From Chlorobiota bacterium (GTDB taxonomy: Bacteria; Bacteroidota; Bacteroidia; Bacteroidales; F082), in assembly GCA_030596395.1 (NCBI GenBank), contig JAUVKF010000004.1:18315-82314 (forward strand): DNA of 64,000 nucleotides. The letters are read 5' to 3'. Both the position numbers and the translations under genes were made by a program. Numbering within the stretch: the first letter of the stretch is position 1; the number at the start of each line of letters is the position of its first letter. Of this stretch, positions 16,610 to 24,552 are shown piece by piece. The notes beneath the pieces were generated by a model. The model searched no databases. It had not been told where the DNA came from and was given only the letters and a program-made list of their open reading frames with translations.

Positions 16610-17203
16610 ATGGTCAAAGAAGAAATTACAGGTATAATCCTTTCGGGTGGAAAAAGCAGCAGGCTGGGTGTAGAAAAGGGTTTGGCTGATTTTAATGGTA
16701 AGCCGCTGATACAATATGCAATTGATACCTTACAAGCAGTTTGTGACAAAATCATCATCAGTGCCAACAACCAACTTGATGATTATGCTGCTTTTGGATA
16801 CGAAATAGTTGAAGATCAGGTAAAAGATATTGGTCCAATGGGTGGTTTGATGGCTTGTTTGGAGCGATCAGATACCAGGTACAATTTTGTCATCTCCTGC
16901 GATACTCCATTTGTATTGTCTGATTTGTTTCCGTTTTTACTTGAGTCGATTGAGAATTTTCAGGTAGCAGTACCTGTTCATCATGATAATTATATTGAAC
17001 CGCTGTGTGCAGTTTATGCTACAAATGTAATCTGGCAATTACAGCATTGTATTGTAAGCGGAAATTATAAACTAACTGATTTTATTGCTGAAGTGAAAAC
17101 AAAAAAGCTTACTGTAAACGATCAATTGTCTTTTTACCATGATGAAATGTTTGTGAATATGAATACCCGGAAAGATATTCAAAAGAACTCGCCTGATGGA
17201 TAA
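16610..17203 (+). CDS. mobA: Molybdenum cofactor guanylyltransferase
   Basis: 197 residues. Adds GMP to molybdopterin to give the bis-MGD cofactor of DMSO-reductase-family enzymes. The nucleotidyltransferase signature ILSGGKSSRLGVEKGLADFNGKPLIQ is at the N-terminus, followed by ISCDTPFV and EPLCAVY. Its presence implies molybdoenzymes (for example sulfur-compound or nitrate reductases) elsewhere in the genome. It overlaps the next gene by 8 bp, so the two are translationally linked. Confidence 0.92.
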   Translation: MVKEEITGIILSGGKSSRLGVEKGLADFNGKPLIQYAIDTLQAVCDKIIISANNQLDDYAAFGYEIVEDQVKDIGPMGGLMACLERSDTRYNFVISCDTPFVLSDLFPFLLESIENFQVAVPVHHDNYIEPLCAVYATNVIWQLQHCIVSGNYKLTDFIAEVKTKKLTVNDQLSFYHDEMFVNMNTRKDIQKNSPDG

Positions 17204-18401
17204 AGAGAATATCAAACCGGTGAAAAAACCGGATGATATTTGGCTGCGGGCTGCCGTTGTGGGTGGACTGTGGGCCTCGATGGAGATCATTGTCGGGAGT
17301 TTTTTACACAATACCCGATTGCCTTTCGCCGGATCGATGCTGGCATTTGCCGGAACGGTTTTACTAATTGGTTTTTACCAGGTTTGGCCCATGAAGGGAT
17401 TGATCATTCGTGCAGGCCTTATCACTGCAATCATGAAGTCGGTTTCTCCAAGTGCCATTATTTTAGGACCGATGATGGGAATTATGCTTGAAGCCATATT
17501 GCTTGAGCTGATGATCATGTTTTTCGGAAACAATATGTTTGGATTAATTATTGCCGGTATTTCCAGTGTTTCGAGCGCCTTGTTTTATAAGCTGTTCAGT
17601 TTGCTGATCTTTTTTGGTTTCGACCTGATCAAAATTTATGTAAACATTGTCAATTTTGCTTTAAAACAATTTGGAATAGAAGAAGCTGAACCGGTGGAAA
17701 TATTGTTAGCACTTCTTTTGGTTTATGCAGCTTTTGGTATCCTCGCTGCATTGATGGGCAGGTATATTGGAAAGAAAGCAATCAGCTATCAAAATGCCAA
17801 GTACGATTTTAATGTTCAAAACAAACATGAGCGGGACAATGATTTTTTTGAATTAAAGGAAGGCCAGAAAACCTCTTCTTTGATGCTGATTATTCACATT
17901 ATTGCTGTTCCGTTGGGCCTTTATTTGCTGAATGCTTTTGAAACGCGAATAGGTTTTGCATTTATAGGAATATATATTGTTTCCATCGGTTTTATGTACC
18001 GTCATGCATTACGAAAGCTACGAAAGCCATTCTTCTGGCTTCAATTATTGATCATTGTATTATTATCGGCCTTATTCTGGGATGTTGGTAATGAAACTGG
18101 TGAGTGGTTTAGTATTGAAGGATTATGGGTAGGGGTTGAAATGATTGTCAGGGCAATTTTCATCATTATAGCATTTTCGGCCATCAGTGTTGAACTGCGT
18201 AATGAGAAGGTCCGAAATTTTATTTTCAATGTTGGGATCGGAAAGTTTTATAAGGCAGTCGGGATGGCCTTCACTGCTTTGCCCATGATGATCAGTTTTT
18301 TACCCGGATCGAAGGAAATCGTCAGGCATCCGATGCAATCCCTCTTAAAACCATTGATCATGGCTGATGAATGGTTAGAGGTATTGAAGAAAGAAAGTTA
18401 G
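17196..18401 (+). CDS. Polytopic membrane protein of unknown function
   Basis: 401 residues. Six or so hydrophobic segments in the first 190 residues (WLRAAVVGGLWASMEIIVGS, FAGTVLLIGFYQVW, MGIMLEAILLELMIMFFG, ISSVSSALFYKLFSLLIFFG), a polar loop (about 195-220), then four more helices. The N-terminal half resembles the six-helix S components of ECF vitamin transporters in general shape, but I cannot assign a substrate. Start ATG 17196 lies inside mobA. Linkage to mobA hints at a role connected with molybdenum cofactor or its enzymes. Confidence 0.7.
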   Translation: MDKENIKPVKKPDDIWLRAAVVGGLWASMEIIVGSFLHNTRLPFAGSMLAFAGTVLLIGFYQVWPMKGLIIRAGLITAIMKSVSPSAIILGPMMGIMLEAILLELMIMFFGNNMFGLIIAGISSVSSALFYKLFSLLIFFGFDLIKIYVNIVNFALKQFGIEEAEPVEILLALLLVYAAFGILAALMGRYIGKKAISYQNAKYDFNVQNKHERDNDFFELKEGQKTSSLMLIIHIIAVPLGLYLLNAFETRIGFAFIGIYIVSIGFMYRHALRKLRKPFFWLQLLIIVLLSALFWDVGNETGEWFSIEGLWVGVEMIVRAIFIIIAFSAISVELRNEKVRNFIFNVGIGKFYKAVGMAFTALPMMISFLPGSKEIVRHPMQSLLKPLIMADEWLEVLKKES

Positions 18402-18409
18402 GAAACTCA

Positions 18410-18652
18410 TTAAAAGCTTCGCGCCTGTAACTGGTTTAAGTTTGCAACACTTGCTGAAGCAATTAAATGAATATGATTGGTCATGATAACCCAGGCATGA
18501 ATAATGAGTCCTTTATTTTTTTGAGCATATTTCAGACTCTCCACAATAATATCTTTATAGACAAGTCTTGAAAAAACGTCTATCCATTCGATAACAGAAT
18601 ATGTTACGAAGTAGAGCCCTTCAGGGTCATTGAATTTATATTTTGATGGCAT
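18410..18652 (-). pseudogene. Truncated REP-associated tyrosine transposase (RAYT, IS200-like Y1 family)
   Basis: An 80-residue frame with the N-terminal half of a Y1_Tnp/RAYT protein: LYFVTYSVIEWIDVFSR, ALKYAQKNKG-like helix, and the HUH metal motif NHIHLIAS. Full-length members have about 170-200 residues and carry the catalytic tyrosine in the missing C-terminal half. The frame ends inside a half-copy of a REP palindrome (tggtttaagtttgcaac, 18431-18447), a full copy of which lies upstream at 18736-18760. It is therefore a broken transposase next to its presumed repeats. Confidence 0.8.
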
Positions 18653-18696
18653 ATTGATGAATTGTTCTGAAAGTTACAAACTTTCCTGAATTTGTA

Positions 18697-18719
18697 GGCT
18701 TAAGTCGCAGACTTAAGCC
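18697..18719. repeat. REP-like hairpin 1 beside the RAYT remnant
   Basis: GGCTTAAGT-cgcag-ACTTAAGCC, a perfect 9-bp inverted repeat. Confidence 0.7.
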
Positions 18720-18735
18720 AGTGTAACACAGCGAC

Positions 18736-18760
18736 TGGTTTAAGTTTGCAACTTAAACCA
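18736..18760. repeat. REP-like hairpin 2 beside the RAYT remnant
   Basis: TGGTTTAAGT-ttgca-ACTTAAACCA, a perfect 10-bp inverted repeat 16 bp from hairpin 1. Its left arm and loop recur at 18431-18447 within the end of the transposase remnant. Confidence 0.7.
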
Positions 18761-18779
18761 AGTATTATATAATCAAGTA

Positions 18780-21500
18780 TTAATACTCTGGTAAGATACA
18801 CTTCGAAGTCAAACCTTTTAGCAAAACATCATATTCCACCAAACTCCTTTTCATCACCTGCGAATCATCATCATGACAGCTCAAACAAGCGCCAACCTTT
18901 AAAATCTTCTGTTGTTCTTCAAGACTGAATGGACGAACATCAGAACGGGTAGATACTATACCTGCCCGTTCTTGCATAAAACCAATCCAGGAATCTTCAG
19001 GCAATCCATCGTGTACGTTGTTTTGATATTTGGGTGTAAAAATCCATTTACCTTTTCCGTTATTGGTTTTGTATACCAATTGCCCTTCTCCAAATCCAAG
19101 AGCCACCGGGTTATTGTGACATGATTTACAATCCCTGCCAATGGTTTGTGTAGTATGTGGAGCAGCAGGTGCAAATAAGCGGTGAAAGATCAGTGAATCA
19201 TGAAGTGACTTGTCAGAACTGCCAACATCAATGGTAAGAACCATGCCCGGAATAACCGGAATGACTGATTTTCCATTATCACTTTCGCGAAAACCCAACG
19301 CAGGAAGATGTGCGCTGTACTCGCCAACATATTCAACCCAGCTTCCCAGCTCTTCTATGTTGGTAAGCATATTATAACCGGGTTCATTGGGTTCGTATTT
19401 GTTGTGGCATCCAATACAACTGGGCGCCCACGAAGTATGACAGGATGAACAACTCAGGTTATCGTGGGCATTTCCACGGCTGCAAACCTCGGCTGGTCTT
19501 TTCATGGCGAACTTTTTACCTGAGTTTTTGCTGATCATAAACGCCGTATCGTCTTTATAATAAGTATTGATCAGCGGACGATTCATCTTTTCGGTAACAA
19601 GGTAATTTCTTCCGGTTATGCTGCTAAACCTTAACGAAGCAATGATTGCCGATTCCTGGTCGAGTTGCGTATGGTCAACTATCTTCGGATCCCCGGTTAA
19701 ATGACAATCTTCGCACTGTATGTTCACCTGACTTTCCTGATGGGTATAGAAAGTGCCGTCACCCATTAATTCATACGAGTTATGGCAATCGATGCAATTT
19801 ATACCCAATTGATGATGCACATCTTCCTGAATATACCTGAAAACCCTGGTTTCTTCTACTATTCTGTATTGCGAATTTTTTGGCGCTTCTTCAACGGTGA
19901 GTATGGTTTCGTGCCATCCTTCGTAATTGGTTGATATTCTTCCCGACCGGCTGTGGCAACCAAAACAATGCTCATTGGAAACCTGCAGGCTTATGGAGGG
20001 ATGATATTGAAGATAAGTCGTATCGTTGATATTCCATTGCTTTTCGAAATTTGCGGTAGAGGCAAACTCATCATAATTTAAATGGCAGGACAGGCAGCCT
20101 CCACCACGACTCTTTTCGGTGATCGGCCCTGTTTCTGTTTTTGGGTTTCCCAGGTGGCAGCGAACGCAGAGATTTCGAAGATGCTCATCGGCAGCTGTGT
20201 TGCCGAGATGGTGTATATCCGTTAGCAAATCAGGATTATCCTGTTCATTGAAAACAAAGCGGTCAACACTTATCATCCCGCTTAAGGTTGCCATTAAACC
20301 TGTATTGATCCTTTCAGTAATTTGAGGATGACAATTCACAGTTCCACAACTTCTTTCGGCGTTGGTAAGGTTGCCTGGAATGAGCAACATATCCCTGTGC
20401 GACAGATCTTTGTCCGATTCAAAAGGATGGCCGCCATGGCATGAAAAACAACCAATTGATTCTGGGTTGTGTGATTCTGTAAATCCATTCACTTCATCAT
20501 GACAGATTACGCAACTCTCTTTGTGCCCATTAATTATCGGACTGGATGTGGCGGTTTTCGGCTGAAAATCAAGCTGAAAGTTTAATGGTGAAACTTTTAG
20601 CTGGGACAAAGTTTTATAGTTGTATTCCTTTTCCCAGGGCCAGATCCATGTCCAGTTTGGCCCCCTGAAGAATACGCCTATAACGGTGAGGAACAAATAA
20701 GCAATGGTCAGGATAAGTAATGTGCGTTTGGTAATAAATGCTTTTTTCTTACTTACAAATGGAACCAGGAAAACAAGTACAATCAGGAAAATGATCATTA
20801 GCAGGGATAACCCGGGAGTGGTAAGCCAGTGTAGTATTTCCTGTAAGCCAAGAAAATACCAGGGGCCTTTAACGGTTGGGTTGAGGTTATCGTGGAGTGG
20901 GGCGGTAATTAAGTAACTCAGTAGTATGGCGACTGAAGTAGCCACTACAAATTCGCCCCATCGTGGCCAGAATTTCCGGTGGTGTTCCAATATGATAACA
21001 GCAATAAAAATGGTGAATGTGGCAATGTGATGGACATAGATCAATTGCAGGTCGCCTTCATTACCTAAAAATGAGTAGGAAATCAGGCCGCCGATCAACG
21101 GGACTCCTGATGTCAGGCTTTCCAGTATCCTCCATGCTTGTAAACTGTCGGCATCGCCTTTTAATAAAAAGCCGGTTAGCATAGCAAGGAAAATGATCAG
21201 AACTCCAATACTCAATCTTGCCCAGAGACCCATTTTCAGGCGGATATCTTCTTTTTTACTGAAGTGGTCGTAAATGTGAACCAGGCTTAATATCAGGAAA
21301 AGTTGCGCAGTCCAGTAATGTATGTTTCTGAATAGCGATGCAACCGGATTGGCTATCATTAAAAGACTGATGGATTCGTAAGGCCTGGCCACATCATAAG
21401 GAATGGCCAAATAAATACCCGAAACCACACAGATGATAAACAAAGCAATTGTTAGCTGGCCAAAGGTGGTTAAGTTCCATATTTTTTTTAGCCAGCTCAT
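18780..21500 (-). CDS. Cytochrome b fused to a 12-heme cytochrome c
   Basis: 906 residues. Residues 1-280 are a b6-type membrane cytochrome: haem-b histidine pairs H61/H75 and H158/H173 (13 and 14 residues between), then the QO-side segment KGPWYFLGLQEIL (211-223) and further helices. From C330 to about 885 follows a large exported multihaem domain with eleven CxxCH sites (for example CVICH, CFSCH, CVRCH, CLSCH, CFGCH, CIDCH, CEDCH, CSSCH, CIGCH, CKSCH, CLSCH) and one CxxxxCH (CGTVNCH). Together with the Rieske gene directly upstream (4-bp overlap) it should form a quinol-oxidising Rieske/cytochrome b complex in which the multihaem domain replaces cytochrome c1. Acceptor unknown. Confidence 0.88.
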   Translation of the reverse strand: MSWLKKIWNLTTFGQLTIALFIICVVSGIYLAIPYDVARPYESISLLMIANPVASLFRNIHYWTAQLFLILSLVHIYDHFSKKEDIRLKMGLWARLSIGVLIIFLAMLTGFLLKGDADSLQAWRILESLTSGVPLIGGLISYSFLGNEGDLQLIYVHHIATFTIFIAVIILEHHRKFWPRWGEFVVATSVAILLSYLITAPLHDNLNPTVKGPWYFLGLQEILHWLTTPGLSLLMIIFLIVLVFLVPFVSKKKAFITKRTLLILTIAYLFLTVIGVFFRGPNWTWIWPWEKEYNYKTLSQLKVSPLNFQLDFQPKTATSSPIINGHKESCVICHDEVNGFTESHNPESIGCFSCHGGHPFESDKDLSHRDMLLIPGNLTNAERSCGTVNCHPQITERINTGLMATLSGMISVDRFVFNEQDNPDLLTDIHHLGNTAADEHLRNLCVRCHLGNPKTETGPITEKSRGGGCLSCHLNYDEFASTANFEKQWNINDTTYLQYHPSISLQVSNEHCFGCHSRSGRISTNYEGWHETILTVEEAPKNSQYRIVEETRVFRYIQEDVHHQLGINCIDCHNSYELMGDGTFYTHQESQVNIQCEDCHLTGDPKIVDHTQLDQESAIIASLRFSSITGRNYLVTEKMNRPLINTYYKDDTAFMISKNSGKKFAMKRPAEVCSRGNAHDNLSCSSCHTSWAPSCIGCHNKYEPNEPGYNMLTNIEELGSWVEYVGEYSAHLPALGFRESDNGKSVIPVIPGMVLTIDVGSSDKSLHDSLIFHRLFAPAAPHTTQTIGRDCKSCHNNPVALGFGEGQLVYKTNNGKGKWIFTPKYQNNVHDGLPEDSWIGFMQERAGIVSTRSDVRPFSLEEQQKILKVGACLSCHDDDSQVMKRSLVEYDVLLKGLTSKCILPEY

Positions 21501-21895
21501 AAATCAATGGTGATTTGCTGTTTGTTTTTATCCAGTTGGAAGGCCAGTTTTTTCAATGGACGCACAGCAGGTCCGTTCAACGGATTCCCTTCGATATCAA
21601 ACTTTGAACCATGGCAGGGGCAAACCAGTTCACCGTTTACGGCATGTCCGATGGTACAGCCCAGGTGTGTACATTTTGAGGAATAAACCACAATATTGTT
21701 GTTTTTATTTGCAACAATCACATCCCTGTGAAAGGTGAACTCCTGGTTTGGATTAAAAGGTATGGTAATGCTTTGAATTTGTGACAATAATTTCTGCGAC
21801 CGCACCAATTTTTCCCATAAGAATGCAGTGCCAAGTAATATACCGGCTCCGGCCAGTTTTATAAAGTTCCTTCGGTTGTGTTTTTCTTCTGCCAA
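21497..21895 (-). CDS. Rieske [2Fe-2S] protein, Tat signal
   Basis: About 132 residues from a TTG at 21895 (MAEEKHNRRNFIKLAGAG...). The twin-arginine motif NRRNFIK followed by a hydrophobic stretch is a Tat export/anchor signal. The cluster ligands are C-T-H-L-G-C and C-P-C-H-G-S. A -7 box (TAAGTTTG, minus strand 21914-21921) lies 18 bp upstream of this TTG, which favours it over the in-frame ATG at 21943 and GTG at 21982. It overlaps the cytochrome b fusion by 4 bp (ATGA), so the two subunits are probably made together. Function: iron-sulfur subunit of a quinol:cytochrome oxidoreductase. Confidence 0.88.
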   Translation of the reverse strand: MAEEKHNRRNFIKLAGAGILLGTAFLWEKLVRSQKLLSQIQSITIPFNPNQEFTFHRDVIVANKNNNIVVYSSKCTHLGCTIGHAVNGELVCPCHGSKFDIEGNPLNGPAVRPLKKLAFQLDKNKQQITIDL

Positions 21896-22003
21896 TTTGG
21901 TTTTGTTAGTATGCAAACTTATTAAATTGATTGGAAAGAGCATAATTCCATTTCGGGCATTTTTTCTTATCTTTATTGACACAATTAACCAAACCAGAGG
22001 ATC

Positions 22004-23509
22004 ATGAAAAGGTTTGCTTTTCTTGTCTATTTCTTTCTGATATTAAGTTTTGTTCAAGCACAACCCTGTTTGCCTGAAGGAATCACTTTCACCACACAGG
22101 TTCAGATTGATAGCTTCCAAATCAATTATCCAAACTGTACCGAGATAGAGGGTTATGTGCTGATAAGGGGTGCAGAAATAAAAAATCTCTCTGGTTTAAG
22201 TGCGATAACTTCATTTAGGAATACATTACAGATTTATGAATGTGATTCCCTAATAAATTTATCTGGATTAGATAATATTACCACAGTTGATGAAAGTGTC
22301 TTTATTAGCGAAAATAACTCATTATCAAGCCTTACTGGTTTGGGCAATTTAAAATCTATTGGTGACGCTTTTTCAATTTCTGGTAACGATGTCTTAACCA
22401 GTTTGAATGGATTAACAAGTTTGGAATCTGTTAAAGGAACATTTGGCGTAGACGGTGATTCACTTGCCAATTTGAATGGTTTGAATAAAATGACAACCTT
22501 TGAAGGTAATGTAATTATTTCGGGTTGTCATTCCTTAATTGATTTAACGGGGTTGAATAACATTGTAACCATTGAAAAAAACTTTAGGGTAATATTGAAT
22601 AATAATATGACCAGTCTTAATGGAATAGAAAATCTTGATTCCATCAAAGGGTATTTTACGATTGACCATAATTCTTCATTAAGCGACTTAACTGGTCTGG
22701 AAAATATCAAACATATAGGGACTAGTTTTGTCATTTATCATAATAGTGGAATGACTAATTTATCAGGTATTGAAAACTGGACGTATTTGAATAGTTGGCT
22801 TAATATCAGAAGTAATGAGTCATTAAACAGTTTAGCTGGTTTAGAAAATATAACTCATGTTGGTGGGCTATTCATCCATGAAAATCCCGAATTGGACAAC
22901 CTGAATAAGTTAGAAAAATTGGATAGCATTGATGGTATGTTGTTAATTAAGCACAACGAGACTTTAACAAGTTTAGATGGAATAAGTAACGTAACATCTA
23001 TTGGTGGTAACCTTAAAATTATCGAAAACAATTCATTAGTAACCTTATCAGGTTTGGATAACATTGCCTCAGCTTCTATAGACAGTTTATATATTTATGA
23101 CAACGAATTGTTAACCACTTGTGAAGTAGAAAGTATTTGTAATTTTTTGGTTAGCCCAAACGGAACTATAGAAATACATAATAATGCTACAGGATGCAAC
23201 AGCCAGGAAGAAGTTGAAGAAGCCTGTGCTGTTTCAATGAATGAGATTAAGCTATCTGAAAATGTATCAATCTACCCCAACCCCTTCACCACCTCCACAA
23301 CCATCGAGTACGAAATCAAACAATCTGCTGATGTTACATTAAACATTTACAACTACTTTGGAGAACAAATTGAAGTGATCCGGAAACATCAAAAACCGGG
23401 TAAGCAAAAAGTGACTTGGAATGCGGAAGGATTAACTTCGGGGATGTATTATTTTACTTTAAAGGCCGGAGAACAAATGGCAAATGGGAAAATGGTAGTA
23501 GTTAGATAA
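22004..23509 (+). CDS. T9SS-secreted protein with leucine-rich (receptor L-domain-like) repeats
   Basis: 501 residues. Signal peptide (1-19, FVQAQ), then about thirteen repeats of 22-25 residues with the pattern L-x-x-L-x-G-L-x-x-I-x-x-I-x-x-x-L-x-I (for example INLSGLDNITTVDESVFI). This is a right-handed solenoid like receptor L domains. A type A Por sorting domain ends the protein (IYPNPFTTSTTIEYEIKQSA ... GMYYFTLKAG). It is presumably displayed on the cell surface for adhesion or binding. It is divergent from the Rieske gene. Confidence 0.85.
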   Translation: MKRFAFLVYFFLILSFVQAQPCLPEGITFTTQVQIDSFQINYPNCTEIEGYVLIRGAEIKNLSGLSAITSFRNTLQIYECDSLINLSGLDNITTVDESVFISENNSLSSLTGLGNLKSIGDAFSISGNDVLTSLNGLTSLESVKGTFGVDGDSLANLNGLNKMTTFEGNVIISGCHSLIDLTGLNNIVTIEKNFRVILNNNMTSLNGIENLDSIKGYFTIDHNSSLSDLTGLENIKHIGTSFVIYHNSGMTNLSGIENWTYLNSWLNIRSNESLNSLAGLENITHVGGLFIHENPELDNLNKLEKLDSIDGMLLIKHNETLTSLDGISNVTSIGGNLKIIENNSLVTLSGLDNIASASIDSLYIYDNELLTTCEVESICNFLVSPNGTIEIHNNATGCNSQEEVEEACAVSMNEIKLSENVSIYPNPFTTSTTIEYEIKQSADVTLNIYNYFGEQIEVIRKHQKPGKQKVTWNAEGLTSGMYYFTLKAGEQMANGKMVVVR

Positions 23510-23525
23510 AAAACTATTAAAAGTA

Positions 23526-23648
23526 ATTTGTCATTCTGAGCACAAGCGAAGAATCTTTATGAAAATGTCAACTATTTTCTATTATAAGTGTAAGTAATTC
23601 CCTTTTAAAGATTCTTCACTCCATTTCATTCCGTTCAGAATAACAAAT
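23526..23648. repeat. Inverted-repeat intergenic element (tcattctga ... tcagaat type)
   Basis: About 123 bp bounded by ATTTGTCATTCTGA and TCAGAATAACAAAT (one mismatch), with an inner pair GAAGAATCTTTA / TAAAGATTCTTC. It lies between two convergent genes and could act as a terminator or be a non-autonomous repeat. Confidence 0.5.
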
Positions 23649-23658
23649 AATATGTTAA

Positions 23659-24363
23659 TTACCCCAACTGGCAAATTTTCTGCAATCCCTCAGGGTCAAT
23701 AACTTCAAAATGTTTACCGGTAATTTTAATCAGGCCGTCTTCCTGGAAATGTTTAAGTGTGCGAATTACACTTTCAGTTGACATGCCCGATAGTTCGGCC
23801 AGCTCTTTTCGGCTTAACGCAAATTCAAAATCGGATTTTTTGAATATATTTCCTGCCAGGCATAAAATAATATCGGCAAGTTTACCGTATGACTGCCTGT
23901 GTGAGAGGCAAAAAAACCGGCCATTTTTTTGAATCGAAATTTCGCAAAGAATATCAATCAAAGCCAAGGCAAATCGTCCGTTTTCTAAGGCAAGTTTTTT
24001 TATTATTTCGAGCTCAATAAGTTTTACAGTGGTATTTATATAAGCCGAAGCAGTATATTGAAATACATTATTATTTTGCGGTAACGAAGTTAATCCGATC
24101 AGGCTTCCAGGTGCAGCAATTCGGAGGATTAGTGTTTTATTGTCTTCTTCGTAGTAAACTTTTGCCAAACCTTCGCTGAGCACAAGCATATGTGTGGTAA
24201 AAGTTCCCTGTTTGGCGATGATCTCCCCTTTTTTAAAAGCAACAGTAACCTGCCGGCTTTCTACCAGCTCTTTTTGTTCATCTGTAAGAAAATGAAAAGC
24301 ATCTTTGTTTACATTAACTACAGTACAACTTGTCTTTATACGTTCAACAACACTTTGCTGCAT
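23659..24363 (-). CDS. Crp/Fnr family transcriptional regulator
   Basis: 234 residues. Cyclic-nucleotide-binding-like beta barrel (about 20-135: VAFKKGEIIAKQGTFTTHMLVL, PGSLIGLTSL) and a C-terminal winged helix (about 165-225) with recognition helix SGMSTESVIRTLKHF, where Glu and Arg match the GA/TC-contacting residues of Crp and Fnr. No N-terminal Fnr-type four-cysteine set, so the signal may be redox, NO or a ligand rather than a [4Fe-4S] switch. It is divergent from the octahaem cytochrome operon, with a perfect FNR box between them, so it probably controls both. Confidence 0.9.
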   Translation of the reverse strand: MQQSVVERIKTSCTVVNVNKDAFHFLTDEQKELVESRQVTVAFKKGEIIAKQGTFTTHMLVLSEGLAKVYYEEDNKTLILRIAAPGSLIGLTSLPQNNNVFQYTASAYINTTVKLIELEIIKKLALENGRFALALIDILCEISIQKNGRFFCLSHRQSYGKLADIILCLAGNIFKKSDFEFALSRKELAELSGMSTESVIRTLKHFQEDGLIKITGKHFEVIDPEGLQKICQLG

Positions 24364-24383
24364 GGATACCGGAAATTATTGAG

Positions 24384-24391
24384 CAAATATA
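24384..24391 (-). promoter_or_regulatory. Predicted -7 box of the Crp/Fnr gene (TATATTTG)
   Basis: Minus-strand TATATTTG matches TAnnTTTG, 21 bp before the ATG. The FNR box centre lies about 60 bp upstream of the implied start site, close to the class I position. Confidence 0.45.
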
Positions 24392-24432
24392 GTTTTTATT
24401 CAAATTACTTTTTTGCAAGGTCAGTCCGAAAG

Positions 24433-24446
24433 TTGATACATATCAA
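24433..24446. promoter_or_regulatory. Perfect FNR-type operator TTGAT-ACAT-ATCAA
   Basis: The textbook FNR box TTGATnnnnATCAA, extended to a 20-bp palindrome (AAGTTGATACATATCAACTT). It lies in the intergenic region shared by the Crp/Fnr gene and the octahaem cytochrome operon. Confidence 0.7.
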
Positions 24447-24501
24447 CTTTTTCAAGGCTGAACATCATATACCGAATTTCTAAATGTGTTTCTCCACTTG
24501 T

Positions 24502-24509
24502 TATTTTTG
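24502..24509 (+). promoter_or_regulatory. Predicted -7 box of the octahaem cytochrome operon (TATTTTTG)
   Basis: TATTTTTG matches TAnnTTTG, 43 bp before the ATG at 24553. Confidence 0.4.
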
Positions 24510-24552
24510 TAACAGTAGAAAAACAAGGTTAAACCATTAAATAACCATCAGT

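Noticed and set aside
22140..23130. Regular repeats of about 70 bp that might suggest a CRISPR or tandem DNA repeat
   Set aside because: They follow codon periodicity and encode leucine-rich protein repeats within one open gene; DNA identity between units is low.
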